Positions 21,924-30,993 are shown, counted from the stretch's first letter. The stretch is 64,000 nt of DNA from Pseudonocardia alaniniphila (GCF_022524485.1 NZ_JAKXMK010000009.1:62001-126000); one strand, 5' to 3'. Numbers and translations: made by a program. The notes: generated by a model from the letters alone, not told the origin.

Positions 21924-22685
21924 TCACGAGAAGTATTCTGACATTCGCTGAGCTGTGGAGTGCAGGTGACGGACGGCTTCGGCTGTCCTGTCGGGGGTCA
22001 GCCGGTACGTGGGGCCCGACAACGAGATGGCGGCCGGCGTCGGAGCGCCTGGAACCGCCACTGCGATGCACCGAAGGCCGACTTCCTGCTCCTCGTCGGA
22101 GTCGGCGTACCCTGTCTGCCTGATCTTCTCCAGTTCTTCGAGGATCTCCTCGACGTCGACCAGTGTCCGGTCGGTCAGCCGCGGCGTCGCGGCGGCCAGC
22201 AGCGCCCTCCGCACCGACTCGGCGGGTAGCTGCGCGAGGATTGCCTTGCCGACGCCCGTGCTGTGCAGGTAGACCCGGCGACCGACCTCGGTGAACATGC
22301 GCATCGAGTGACGGCCCGGCACCTGCGCGACGTACACGGCGCGTTCGCCGTCGAGCAGCGCCAGCTTGGTCGTCTCTCCGATCTCGACGGCGAGCACAGC
22401 GAGATCCGGCTGCGCCCGCGCCCCGAGCATGCGTGCTGCGCCCTCGCCGAGGCTGATGAGCCGCGGGCCCAGCGTGTAGCGACGGTTGTCCAGCTGGCGC
22501 ACGTGGCCGGACTCCATGAGCGTGCGGGTCAGGCGGTGGACGGTGGGCTGGGGGAGGCCGGATGCGGTGACCAGTTCGTTTGCGGCCATGGCGCTCCCGG
22601 CCTGCGCCAGTACGTCGAGGAGCACGAAGGCGCGATCGATCGACTGGACTCCGTTCGAGCCACTGCTGCTGGCGGGTCGCACCAC
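21924..22685 (-). CDS. IclR-family transcriptional regulator, paralogue
   Basis: This is a 253-residue regulator closely similar to the neighbouring IclR protein. Shared blocks include E-S-G-H-V-R-Q, Y-T-L-G-P-R-L, Y-V-A-Q-V-P-x-H-S-M-R-M-F-T-E and G-V-G-K-A. The start is GTG 22685 with GGAGGGG seven bases upstream. It lies on the same strand as the MatC-like carrier but after that gene's hairpin, so it is probably a separate transcript. Inverted repeats of the form TCCGC-N3-GCGGA in the divergent promoter region at 24.3-24.5 kb are candidate sites for one or both IclR proteins. Confidence 0.88.
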   Translation of the reverse strand: MVRPASSSGSNGVQSIDRAFVLLDVLAQAGSAMAANELVTASGLPQPTVHRLTRTLMESGHVRQLDNRRYTLGPRLISLGEGAARMLGARAQPDLAVLAVEIGETTKLALLDGERAVYVAQVPGRHSMRMFTEVGRRVYLHSTGVGKAILAQLPAESVRRALLAAATPRLTDRTLVDVEEILEELEKIRQTGYADSDEEQEVGLRCIAVAVPGAPTPAAISLSGPTYRLTPDRTAEAVRHLHSTAQRMSEYFS

Positions 22686-22744
22686 GTCGTTCCCCTCCGA
22701 ATGTCCGAGCCGAGGGCCACTGAGCTGGAGCCTACAAGCCGAAG

Positions 22745-22775
22745 CGGCGCGGCTCCGGGGAGCAGAGCCGCGCCG
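22745..22775 (-). terminator. Hairpin terminator after the MatC-like gene
   Basis: An 11-bp perfect GC-rich stem (22745-22755 with 22765-22775) and 9-base loop lie just past the carrier gene stop. There is no clear U-tract, as is common in actinobacteria. Confidence 0.6.
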
Positions 22776-22786
22776 CCGGGGTCGCG

Positions 22787-24241
22787 CTACAACCATCCCG
22801 GGACGACGAAGATCAGCCATGTCGCGATCGGAGCGAGGGCGCACATGCTGAAGCCCCACACCATCAATCCCCGGAAGACCCGTTCGCGCCCGGCTTCCGG
22901 GGAGTTGGCGACGACGAGTGCCCCGCTCGTCGAGAAGGGAGACGAGTCGACCACCGACGCCGATATCGACAGCGCGATGATCAGGCCGACCGCGCCGATG
23001 TGGCCTGCCAGCAGGAATGGCACGGCGAGCGGGATGAGCGCCCCGAGGATGCCTGTGGTCGAGGCGAACGCGGAGACGATGGCCCCGATGAGGCAGATGA
23101 TGATCGCAGCCAGTAGGGGTGCGCCGATCGTCGTGACCAAGTGGCCGAGCCAGTCGATCGTCCCGACCTTCTCCATCAGCGAGACGAACGTGACGATGCC
23201 GCAGATCAGCAGCACCGTCGGCCAGGCCACCTGACCGATCGCGGCCTTCGCCGACGCCGGCGAGGCGAGTGACAGCAGCGCGGCCACGGTGAGGGCGGTG
23301 AAACCCACGTCGAGTCCGAACGCCAGGGCTCCGATCGCAAGGGCGGCCAGGCCCAGGAGAGTCAGGACGTGGTCGCGCGTCAGGGAGGCAGGTTTCTCAT
23401 CGGTCTCGTCCCGGCTCCCGGGCTCGGTACCGGCGGGGATGTCCCTCATGGGAGTCGGTTCGGACGCGTCCGGTGCTGTTCCGGTGCCGCCACTGCTCGG
23501 CGTGCCCGCGCCGCCGGTGCCAACCGCGGTCGCGGTACGCGTGACGTGCTCGACGTGCGCGGTCTGTGACGCGCTGACCTGCAGCATGTCCGCCTTGTCG
23601 CGCGCGGGGACGATGCTGATGGTGGGGGTTTGGCGATTCATCAGCTCGCGACCGCCGAAGAGGAAGAACACGATGCCGCTGAGCACGAGGTTGAACAGGA
23701 AGGAGGACAGGAACAGCAGGCCTGGGTCGCTCGGCAGGGCGTTCCGTCCCACGACACCGTTGACGATGCTGCCGAAGATGCTGATCGGCGAGAATCCGCC
23801 GGCGCTGGCTCCGTTGATGATCAGCAGGCCCATCAGCATGGGGTTGATCCGGTACCGCGTCGCGAAACCCATGCCGATCGGGGCGATGATCGCGACGGCG
23901 GCGGGTACGACCGCGCCCACGGCCGTCAGGGCGGCCGTGACCATGAACATGACCCACGGTATGAGGGCGATCCGGCCTCCCACCGCGCGGACAGCGACCT
24001 GGACCAGCCAGTCGACGGTTCCGTTGCCCTTGGCGATGGCGAAGAGCAACGTCACCCCCACGAGGATGACGAACAGATCGCCGGGGAAGCCCGCCACGAT
24101 GTCGTCGGTGCTCTGACCGGCGAAGGCGATCCCCACGACGAACGCCGCGACGAACGCCAGCACGCCCATGTGGACCGGTAGCACCGTGGCTATCACGAAG
24201 ACCAGAGCCAACGCCACGATCGTGACGAGTTGTATCGACAT
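22787..24241 (-). CDS. MatC-like dicarboxylate/small-acid carrier (SLC13-type permease)
   Basis: This is an inner-membrane secondary transporter of 484 residues with about 11-12 hydrophobic segments. The N-terminus (M-S-I-Q-L-V-T-I-V-A-L-A) resembles the MatC dicarboxylate-carrier N-terminal domain. I-N-G-A-S-A-G-G-F-S-P-I-S and V-V-D-S-S-P-F-S-T-S-G-A-L are the two re-entrant S-P/S-S-P-type loops of the ion-transporter superfamily. A 90-residue hydrophilic loop, rich in Gly, Thr and Glu, lies between the two halves. It is divergent from the aminotransferase operon across two matching inverted repeats. It probably imports the small acid (malonate-, glycolate- or tartronate-like) handled by those enzymes. 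Confidence 0.82.
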   Translation of the reverse strand: MSIQLVTIVALALVFVIATVLPVHMGVLAFVAAFVVGIAFAGQSTDDIVAGFPGDLFVILVGVTLLFAIAKGNGTVDWLVQVAVRAVGGRIALIPWVMFMVTAALTAVGAVVPAAVAIIAPIGMGFATRYRINPMLMGLLIINGASAGGFSPISIFGSIVNGVVGRNALPSDPGLLFLSSFLFNLVLSGIVFFLFGGRELMNRQTPTISIVPARDKADMLQVSASQTAHVEHVTRTATAVGTGGAGTPSSGGTGTAPDASEPTPMRDIPAGTEPGSRDETDEKPASLTRDHVLTLLGLAALAIGALAFGLDVGFTALTVAALLSLASPASAKAAIGQVAWPTVLLICGIVTFVSLMEKVGTIDWLGHLVTTIGAPLLAAIIICLIGAIVSAFASTTGILGALIPLAVPFLLAGHIGAVGLIIALSISASVVDSSPFSTSGALVVANSPEAGRERVFRGLMVWGFSMCALAPIATWLIFVVPGWL

Positions 24242-24303
24242 GTGATCCCCCTGGGGTCGGCGGTGACGCGATGTCGGGGAGCGCGCGAGAGAACCTCATT
24301 TGA

Positions 24304-24477
24304 TCCGCGATGCGGAAAAACAATTCCGGGATCGAGTATCGTCGACGTGACGCCGACCCGTCAAGACGGGTGCCGCCCGTCGTTGCCGTCCGAACGGCAG
24401 GGCGGCCGACGGGTCTCGACGCGAAGCAAGGCTACGGCTACAGTTCGCCAGACGGTATAACTTTTCCGCTATGCGGA
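24304..24477. promoter_or_regulatory. Two matching inverted repeats in the carrier/aminotransferase divergent promoter
   Basis: TCCGC-GAT-GCGGA (24304-24316) and TCCGC-TAT-GCGGA (24465-24477) share the same half-sites and spacing. Each is flanked by A/T runs (AAAA or TTTT). One lies 63 bases before the carrier start and the other 44 bases before the aminotransferase start. The form fits IclR-family binding sites, and two IclR genes are adjacent. Confidence 0.65.
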
Positions 24478-24520
24478 TTTAGGCCGAGCCAGCTTCACGT
24501 CCGCAGTCCGGAGGACAGAC

Positions 24521-25687
24521 ATGACCACTGCCACAGGCCGACACTTCCTGCAGATCCCAGGCCCGACGAACGTCCCGGACTCGGTGCTGAGGGCGATGTC
24601 GGCGCCGACGATCGACCATCGCGGGCCCGAGTTCGCAGCCCTCGGCCTCGAGTTGCTCCGCGACGTCAAGCGGGTCTTCGCCACCACGAAGCCGGTGATC
24701 ATGTACCCGGCCACAGGCACCGGAGCGTGGGAGGCGGCGCTGGTCAACACGCTGAGTCCGGGAGACAAGGTCCTCTGTTTCGAGACCGGTCATTTCTCCA
24801 CCCTGTGGCAGGAGATGGCACGTGGCTTCGGGCTCGAGGTGGACTTCGTGCCCGGGGACTGGCGGCACGGGGCCAACCCCGAGGTGGTGGCCGAGAAGCT
24901 CACTGCGGACACCGCGCACACGATCAAGGCCGTATGCATCGTGCACAACGAGACGTCGACGGGCGTCACGAGCCGGGTCGCCGACGTCCGTGCGGCTATC
25001 GACACGGCCGAGCACCCGGCCCTCCTGCTCGTCGACACCATCTCGTCGCTGGGTTCGATCGACTACCGCCACGACGAGTGGGGCGTCGACGTCACGGTCG
25101 CCGGATCCCAGAAAGGGCTGATGTTGCCGCCGGGCATGAGTTTCAATGCCGTGAGCGACAAGGCTCTCGAGGCGTCCAGGTCGGCAACCCTGCCCAAGAC
25201 GTTCTGGGACTGGGCGCCGATGCTTGCGGCCAATCAGCGCGGGTTCTTTCCGTACACGCCGAACACCAACCTCATGTACGGCCTCAAGGAGGCTCTGCGC
25301 CTGCTCGACGAGGAGGGGCTCCCGAACGTCTTCGCCCGCCACGCCCGTCACGCGGAAGCGACTCGCGCGGCCGTGCGTGGCTGGGGCCTGGAGGTTCTCT
25401 GCCTCGACGAACGTGAGTACTCCGGCTCGCTGACGGCGGTGCTCGTGCCGGAGGGAGTCGACGCAGACAAGATTCGTGCGGTCATTCTCGACACGTTCGA
25501 CATGTCGCTGGGAGCGGGTCTGGGCAAGCTCGCCGGAAAGGTCTTCCGGATCGGTCACCTCGGGGCATTCAACGACCTCACGCTCGCGGGGACCCTCGCC
25601 GGTGTGCAGATGGGGCTCAACCTGGCGGGGATCCCCGCCGATCCGCGCGGCCTCGATGCTGCGCTGGAGCGCCTGCAGGCCGGCTGA
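24521..25687 (+). CDS. Serine-glyoxylate-type aminotransferase (class V, PLP)
   Basis: This is a fold-type I PLP enzyme of 388 residues. It transfers an amino group from serine or alanine to glyoxylate, giving glycine and hydroxypyruvate or pyruvate. The PLP lysine is K198 in G-S-Q-K-G-L-M-L-P-P-G. The N-terminal F-L-Q-I-P-G-P-T-N-V-P and H-R-G-P-E-F are signature blocks of the serine/alanine-glyoxylate group. It opens a plus-strand operon with the FAD/Fe-S oxidase (64 bases on) and the FAH-family gene. The gcl/glxK relic downstream supports a role in glyoxylate metabolism. IclR control through 24465-24477 is inferred. Confidence 0.88.
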   Translation: MTTATGRHFLQIPGPTNVPDSVLRAMSAPTIDHRGPEFAALGLELLRDVKRVFATTKPVIMYPATGTGAWEAALVNTLSPGDKVLCFETGHFSTLWQEMARGFGLEVDFVPGDWRHGANPEVVAEKLTADTAHTIKAVCIVHNETSTGVTSRVADVRAAIDTAEHPALLLVDTISSLGSIDYRHDEWGVDVTVAGSQKGLMLPPGMSFNAVSDKALEASRSATLPKTFWDWAPMLAANQRGFFPYTPNTNLMYGLKEALRLLDEEGLPNVFARHARHAEATRAAVRGWGLEVLCLDEREYSGSLTAVLVPEGVDADKIRAVILDTFDMSLGAGLGKLAGKVFRIGHLGAFNDLTLAGTLAGVQMGLNLAGIPADPRGLDAALERLQAG

Positions 25688-25751
25688 CCGGCGTGCGCCC
25701 GACGCCGTCGCACTGCCGGCCCGCCCGATTCGACGCGAGAGGTTGACCATC

Positions 25752-28715
25752 ATGACCGCCGAGCTGATCGACAGCGCCCGTCGAGCGGAGTACGGGACCG
25801 ATCTGGAGCGCGTCCTCCGGTCCCGTGTCGCGGGCGAGGTCGCTTTCGATGACTACACCCGCCACCTGTTCTCGCGGGACGCGAGCATGTACTCGATCGT
25901 GCCTGCCGGGGTCGTGTTCCCGCGCCATCAGGACGACGTGGTGGCCGTGGTGCGGACGGCCGCCGACTTCGGTGTCCCGATCGTTCCCCGCGGTGCAGGC
26001 ACCAGTCTCGCGGGCCAGACCGTCGGGCCCGGCCTGGTGCTCGACTTCTCCCGCCACATGAATCGCATCCTCGAGATCGACCCGGACGCCCGGACCGCGG
26101 TCGTCGAGGTCGGGGTCGTACAGGACCAGCTCAACAGGGCCGCCGCAGAGCACGGGTTGATGTTCGGGCCCGATACGTCCACGAGCAACCGCGCGACCAT
26201 CGGCGGCATGCTGGGGAACAACTCGGCGGGTAGTGGCTCGCTGACCTTCGGCATGACGATCGATCACATCCGTGCCCTCGACGTCGTCCTCTCCGACGGG
26301 TCGTGCGCCCGCTTCGAGCCCGTGGACGAGGACGAGCGCCTGCGCCGGGCCGAGGCGGACACCCTCGAAGGCCGCATCTACCGCGAGCTGCCCCAGTTGG
26401 TGACGGCCAATGAGAAGGCCATCGCGACCGGAATGCCGATGTTCTGGCGAAGGGCCTGCGGGTATCGGCTGGATCGGCTGGCAGGCTACGGCGAGGCCAA
26501 CCCGTTCGACCTGGCCAAGTTCGTCGTCGGAGCGGAGGGAACCCTTGTCGTCGCCACCCGCGCGCTGGTCGACCTGGTGCCGAAGCCCAGGAAGACCGTC
26601 TATGCGGTAGGCCACTTCGAGACCACCCACGCGGCGATCTCGGCGACAGAGGACGCATTGAGCTGTCACCCGCACCAGGTCGAGCTCATGGACAAGACGA
26701 TCCTCGACCTGTCCCGGAGGAAGATCGAGTACGCGGACCTGGGACACCATCTCGTCGGCGACCCTGCGGCGCTGCTGTTCGTGTCGTTCTCGGGCGACGA
26801 TGAGGCCGAGCTCGTCGAGAAGCTCGACAACCTCGCGTCCCTGTGGGATAGCAACGGACACGGCTATCACACGCTCAAGGCCGTCACGGCGGCCGAGCAG
26901 GCCGCGTTGCTGAAGGTCCGAAAGTCCAGTCTCGGGCTGCTGATGGCCGCAGGCGAGGGGACACGACGGCCCTTGGCGTTCATCGAGGACACCGCGGTGC
27001 CACCGGTGCACCTGGCCGAGTACACGAAGCGTTTCAAGGAGATCCTCGACGAGCACCGGCTCGAGGCCGGCTTCTACGGGCACTGCTCGGTGGGCTGCCT
27101 GCACATCCGGCCGTTCGTCGACCTCACCGACCCGGCGCAGGTCGAGACCATGCGACACGTCGCGGAGAAGATCAAGAACCTCGTCCGCGAGTACGGCGGG
27201 GTCAACTCGAGCGAGCACGGCGACGGTTTGGCGCGCAGCGAGTTCAACCGGGAGATCTTCGGCGACGAGCTCTACGACGCCATGCGCATGGTCAAGCGGC
27301 TGTTCGACCCGGCCGGGCTGATGAATCCCGGCAAGATCGTCGACGCCCCGTCCATGACCGAGAACCTCCGGGACCGCGACGCGCTCACGCCGGCGCCCCC
27401 GCTGAAGACGATGCTGCGGTTCGAGGTCGTCGGTGGCGGGATGCGTGACGCGGCCGACCGTTGCATGAACATCGGCGTCTGCCGCAAGACCGCGGCCGGG
27501 GTCATGTGCCCCTCGTACCAGGCGACCCTGCAGGAGGAGCACTCCACCCGAGGGCGGGCCAACGCGCTGGTGAAGGCCCTGTCGGAGCCCGACCCCCACG
27601 CCGCGCTTGCCGGCGAACGGCTGCACGAGATCCTGGATCTCTGCCTGATGTGTAAGGCGTGCAAGAGCGAATGCCCGATGAGTGTCGACATGGCGGCGCT
27701 CAAGGCCGAGACGCTGCATCACCATCACGAGGTGCACGGCACGCCGATGCGGTCGCGCATCTTCGGCTCCATCCGGCTGCTCAACCGGCTCGGCTCGGCC
27801 ACCGCCCCGATATCCAACCTGCCGGGACGGTGGGGCGTCATGCGCGCGCTCATGGAGCGCACGGTCGGGCTCGCCGCGGCGCGGCCGATGCCGGAGTTCG
27901 CCCGCGACAACCTCCTTCGCTGGAACAAGCGCCGCGGTCGCCGACGGAGCCGGCCGGCGGCGGGCACGGTCGGGACGGTGAACTGGCTGGCCGACTCCTT
28001 CACGACGTTCACCGAACCGCACATCGGCAAGGCCGCCATCGAACTGCTCGAGGCCTCCGGGTGGAACGTCGAGATGGCCGGCGGCGGTTGCTGCGGCCGG
28101 TCGAGCCTGTCGAAGGGGCTGCTCGACGACGCACGGAAGAAGGCCGCAGGCCTGGTCACCTCGCTCGCCCGGGACACCGTGCCCGGGTCGCCGATCGTCG
28201 GATGCGAGCCCTCGTGTGTGTTCACTCTGCGCGACGAGACGGTCGCGCTGCTCTCGGACATGCCGGAGGTCGCGCAGGTCAAGCAGCGGGTACGGCAGGT
28301 CGAGGAGCTGCTCACCGCGGCCATCGACGAGGGGCGGCTCCGGCTCGACGAGAGTTCGTGGCTCCGCGGGCGGAGAGTCGTGTTCCACGGCCACTGTCAC
28401 CAGAAGGCCGAGGTGGGCACGGCCGCAACGATGGCGCTGCTGCGACGCATCCCGGGGTTGGAGGTCGTCGAGATCGAGTCGGGCTGCTGCGGCATGGCCG
28501 GATCGTTCGGGTTCGAGGCCGAGCACTACGAGACCTCGATGACGGTGGGTCGTGACCGGCTGTTCCCTGCCATCGAGTCGGAACCCGAGGACACGATCGT
28601 CGCGGCAACGGGCGTCTCGTGTCGTCAGCAGATCTTCCACGGGGTCGGCCGGACTGCGTGGCACCCACTCGAGCTGGTCCGCGAGGCCCTCGCGGGTGCG
28701 GCGCCACGGGACTGA
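25752..28715 (+). CDS. FAD-linked oxidase fused to Fe-S/CCG domains (glycolate or D-lactate dehydrogenase type)
   Basis: This is a 987-residue flavo-iron-sulfur dehydrogenase. The PCMH-type FAD domain (about residues 45-220) has P-R-G-A-G-T-S-L-A-G-Q and G-G-M-L-G-N-N-S-A-G. An FAD-oxidase C domain runs to about 530 (F-Y-G-H-C-S-V-G-C-L-H-I-R). Two 4Fe-4S clusters follow (C-M-N-I-G-V-C near 570; C-L-M-C-K-A-C-K-S-E-C-P near 630), then two CCG domains (G-G-G-C-C-G near 779; S-G-C-C-G-M near 910). This joins in one chain what GlcD and GlcF supply separately. It probably oxidises glycolate or a D-2-hydroxyacid and passes electrons to the respiratory chain. ATG 25752 is chosen; the frame is open upstream without support. 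Confidence 0.88.
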   Translation: MTAELIDSARRAEYGTDLERVLRSRVAGEVAFDDYTRHLFSRDASMYSIVPAGVVFPRHQDDVVAVVRTAADFGVPIVPRGAGTSLAGQTVGPGLVLDFSRHMNRILEIDPDARTAVVEVGVVQDQLNRAAAEHGLMFGPDTSTSNRATIGGMLGNNSAGSGSLTFGMTIDHIRALDVVLSDGSCARFEPVDEDERLRRAEADTLEGRIYRELPQLVTANEKAIATGMPMFWRRACGYRLDRLAGYGEANPFDLAKFVVGAEGTLVVATRALVDLVPKPRKTVYAVGHFETTHAAISATEDALSCHPHQVELMDKTILDLSRRKIEYADLGHHLVGDPAALLFVSFSGDDEAELVEKLDNLASLWDSNGHGYHTLKAVTAAEQAALLKVRKSSLGLLMAAGEGTRRPLAFIEDTAVPPVHLAEYTKRFKEILDEHRLEAGFYGHCSVGCLHIRPFVDLTDPAQVETMRHVAEKIKNLVREYGGVNSSEHGDGLARSEFNREIFGDELYDAMRMVKRLFDPAGLMNPGKIVDAPSMTENLRDRDALTPAPPLKTMLRFEVVGGGMRDAADRCMNIGVCRKTAAGVMCPSYQATLQEEHSTRGRANALVKALSEPDPHAALAGERLHEILDLCLMCKACKSECPMSVDMAALKAETLHHHHEVHGTPMRSRIFGSIRLLNRLGSATAPISNLPGRWGVMRALMERTVGLAAARPMPEFARDNLLRWNKRRGRRRSRPAAGTVGTVNWLADSFTTFTEPHIGKAAIELLEASGWNVEMAGGGCCGRSSLSKGLLDDARKKAAGLVTSLARDTVPGSPIVGCEPSCVFTLRDETVALLSDMPEVAQVKQRVRQVEELLTAAIDEGRLRLDESSWLRGRRVVFHGHCHQKAEVGTAATMALLRRIPGLEVVEIESGCCGMAGSFGFEAEHYETSMTVGRDRLFPAIESEPEDTIVAATGVSCRQQIFHGVGRTAWHPLELVREALAGAAPRD

Positions 28716-28723
28716 GAGACCTC

Positions 28724-29530
28724 ATGCGCATCGTCCGTTACGACATCGAGGGCCGTGAGGGCCGGGGTGTCATCGAGCCCTCACCGACGGGGGACCTCGT
28801 CCGCGCGCTCGGCTCCGATGAGAAGGGCGACAACACCGCGGGAGCCGTCATCGCCCGGCTCGACGAGGTGACCTTATTGGCGCCCTGCGACCCGCGAACC
28901 ATCGTCTGTGTGGGAAGCAACTACGCCAGCCAGGTCGAGGAGAAGGGACGTCCCTGGCCGGATCGTCCGGCGTTGTTCCTGAAGTCGCCCAACTCCGTTA
29001 TCGGTCCCGAGGCCGCCATCCAGGCGCCGCCCGAGGTCGAGCGGCTGGAGTACGAGGGGGAGTTGGCCGTCGTGATCGGAAAACTCGCCCGGGCGGTCCG
29101 GCCCGAGAACGCGATGGACCACGTTCTCGGCTTCACCTGCGCGAACGACGTCACCGCCCACGACTGGCGGGCCGACGGCCAGTGGGCGCGGGCCAAGAGC
29201 GCGGACACGTTCTGCCCGCTCGGCCCCTGGATCGAGACCGAGCCTCCGGACTCGGGCTCCCTCACCATCACGACGCGGCTCGGTGACCGGGCGGTGCAGC
29301 AGTCGGGCGCCGAGCAGATGATCTTCGGGGTGAACACGATCCTCGCCTACGTGACGCGGTGGATCACGCTTCGACCCGGTGACGTGGTGCTGACCGGCAG
29401 TCCGGCCGGTGTCGGCCCGATGGTCCCGGGTGACCGGGTGACGGTCGAGATCGACGGAATCGGCTCGCTGCCGAATCCTGTCGCCCTACGCCGAGCTCAT
29501 GACCGAACACCGGGCGCCGGTCGTCGTTGA
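28724..29530 (+). CDS. Fumarylacetoacetate-hydrolase-family protein, C-terminus altered by a deletion join
   Basis: This is a 268-residue metal-dependent FAH-fold enzyme of the acylpyruvase / 2-keto-acid hydratase / oxaloacetate decarboxylase group. Typical blocks are C-V-G-S-N-Y-A-S-Q-V, L-F-L-K-S-P-N-S-V-I-G, L-E-Y-E-G-E-L-A-V-V-I-G and L-T-G-S-P-A-G-V-G-P. Start ATG 28724 lies 8 bases after the oxidase stop. The last ~15 residues (A-L-R-R-A-H-D-R...) are not family-like. They are read from DNA that, one frame over, encodes the end of glyoxylate carboligase. The domain core is complete, so the enzyme may still work. The reaction in this pathway is unknown. Confidence 0.85.
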   Translation: MRIVRYDIEGREGRGVIEPSPTGDLVRALGSDEKGDNTAGAVIARLDEVTLLAPCDPRTIVCVGSNYASQVEEKGRPWPDRPALFLKSPNSVIGPEAAIQAPPEVERLEYEGELAVVIGKLARAVRPENAMDHVLGFTCANDVTAHDWRADGQWARAKSADTFCPLGPWIETEPPDSGSLTITTRLGDRAVQQSGAEQMIFGVNTILAYVTRWITLRPGDVVLTGSPAGVGPMVPGDRVTVEIDGIGSLPNPVALRRAHDRTPGAGRR

Positions 29531-29816
29531 GATCATCCTTGAGAGGATCACCAAGATCGCGATGCGCCTCGACATCGACGGGATCGTCGAGTTCGAGGAT
29601 CTTTCCGACCCCGCGCTCGACGCCCCCAGCCCATCGACCTGGATCGAGGCGATGAACTCCCCACCCGCCGAACGGATCCTCGTGGCTCCGGACAGGTTCA
29701 CCGGCACGCTGTGCGCCCCGCTCGTCGGGGCTCACGCTGCGCCCGGCTTCCGGGACGCCTCGCCGGCGCCGGTCATCGGGATCGATGGGGGAGACCTCGG
29801 GCAACCCTCGACATGA
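29471..29816 (+). pseudogene. Relic: gcl 3' end joined to glycerate kinase 5' end
   Basis: The frame reading L-M-T-E-H-R-A-P-V-V-V-E, then I-L-E-R-I-T-K-I-A-M, then I-V-E-F-E-D-L-S-D and A-L-D-A-P-S matches the extreme C-terminus of glyoxylate carboligase. In Escherichia coli Gcl the corresponding blocks are V-P-V-V-V-E, I-L-E-R-V-T-N-I-S-M, E-F-E-D-I and A-D-A-P-T (from memory). In the same frame from ATG 29652 comes R-I-L-V-A-P-D-R-F-T-G-T-L, the N-terminus of type 1 glycerate kinase (usual R-I-V-V-A-P-D-S-F-K-G-S-L). Homology then stops. The rest of both genes, and whatever lay between, is gone. A short fused peptide could be made but would have no enzyme function. Confidence 0.75.
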
Positions 29817-29830
29817 CATTTGGAGTCCCC

Positions 29831-30886
29831 GTGAACGTCCCCCTGTGGCTCTGGTTCGCCACCGTCGGCGGCCTCCTCGCCATCATCCTGATCGATCTTC
29901 TGATCGTCTCGCGAAGACCCCACGCTGTGACGATCTCCGAAGTCACCCGCTGGGTGCTCTTCTACGTCGCGCTCGCCGTGCTCTTCGGCCTGGGTATCTG
30001 GTACTTCGCCGGCGCGCAGTACGCCGGCGAGTTCTTCGCCGGGTACATCACCGAGTACTCGCTCTCGGTCGACAACCTGTTCGTCTTCGTGATCATCATG
30101 TCCTCGTTCGCGGTGCCGGCGGTCCATCAGCACCGCGTGCTGCTGCTCGGCATCGTGATCGCGCTGATCTTGCGTGGCGCGTTCATCGCCGTCGGCGCGG
30201 CAGCGATCAACGCCCTGAGCTGGGTCTTCTACATCTTCGCCGCGTTCCTGATCTACACCGCAGCCAACATGGTCCGGCAAGGTATGGGCGATGACGACGA
30301 GGAGTGGAAGGAACCGAAGATCGTCTCGCTGGTGCGCCGTGTGTTGCCGGTGACAGGGAGGTTCCACGGCTCGAAGACCACGGTGAAGCTCGACGGCAAG
30401 CGCTGGGTGACCCCGATGCTCATCGTGATGATCGCGATCGGGTTCACCGACGTGCTGTTCGCCCTCGACTCGATCCCCGCGATCTTCGGCCTGACCCAGG
30501 AGTCCTTCCTGGTGTTCGCCGCCAACGCGTTCGCGCTGATGGGGCTGCGCCAGCTGTACTTCCTGCTCGGCGGGCTGCTCAAGAAACTGGTCTTCCTGCC
30601 GTACGGCCTCGCCGTCATCCTCGGGTTCATCGGCGTGAAGCTGGTGCTGCATGCGCTGCACGAGAACCAGATGCCGTTCCTCAACGCCGGGCAGCCGATC
30701 CCGGTCTCCGAGGTCAGCATCGCGGTGTCCTTGCTGGTCATTGTCGGGGTCCTGGCGATCACCACGGTCGCCAGTCTGGTCGCCGTCCGGCTGAACCCGA
30801 GTCTGGCCGGGCACGGCGGCGATCCCGCGGACTCCCAGGTGACCGCAGAAGGCTCTGCGGCATGCCGCTCCGGTCGGTCGGCGTAG
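29831..30886 (+). CDS. TerC-family integral membrane protein
   Basis: TerC/Alx-type membrane protein of 351 residues with about nine hydrophobic segments. Family members are linked to manganese efflux and tellurite resistance. The conserved E-Y-S-L-S-V-D-N-L-F-V-F and F-A-L-D-S-I-P-A-I-F-G-L-T blocks carry the acidic residues thought to bind metal. GTG 29831, with GGAG five bases before it, gives the usual start (V-N-V-P-L-W-L-W); an in-frame ATG at 29813 is the alternative. It follows the gcl/glxK relic directly and probably has its own promoter. The hydrophilic C-terminal 40 residues are not conserved. Confidence 0.88.
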   Translation: MNVPLWLWFATVGGLLAIILIDLLIVSRRPHAVTISEVTRWVLFYVALAVLFGLGIWYFAGAQYAGEFFAGYITEYSLSVDNLFVFVIIMSSFAVPAVHQHRVLLLGIVIALILRGAFIAVGAAAINALSWVFYIFAAFLIYTAANMVRQGMGDDDEEWKEPKIVSLVRRVLPVTGRFHGSKTTVKLDGKRWVTPMLIVMIAIGFTDVLFALDSIPAIFGLTQESFLVFAANAFALMGLRQLYFLLGGLLKKLVFLPYGLAVILGFIGVKLVLHALHENQMPFLNAGQPIPVSEVSIAVSLLVIVGVLAITTVASLVAVRLNPSLAGHGGDPADSQVTAEGSAACRSGRSA

Positions 30887-30993
30887 ACCCGTCGGCTGTC
30901 GTCGATCACGATCACGCCACTGGCCACCGGCCTGCCGGGGCGGTAGGCAGGTATCCGCAACCGGAGAACCCGGCGATCTGACAGGAGCAGCAC

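Noticed and set aside
29499..29816. 105-residue protein as a real gene
   Set aside because: Its two halves are the C-terminus of Gcl and N-terminus of glycerate kinase; it is a deletion product, not a functional family.
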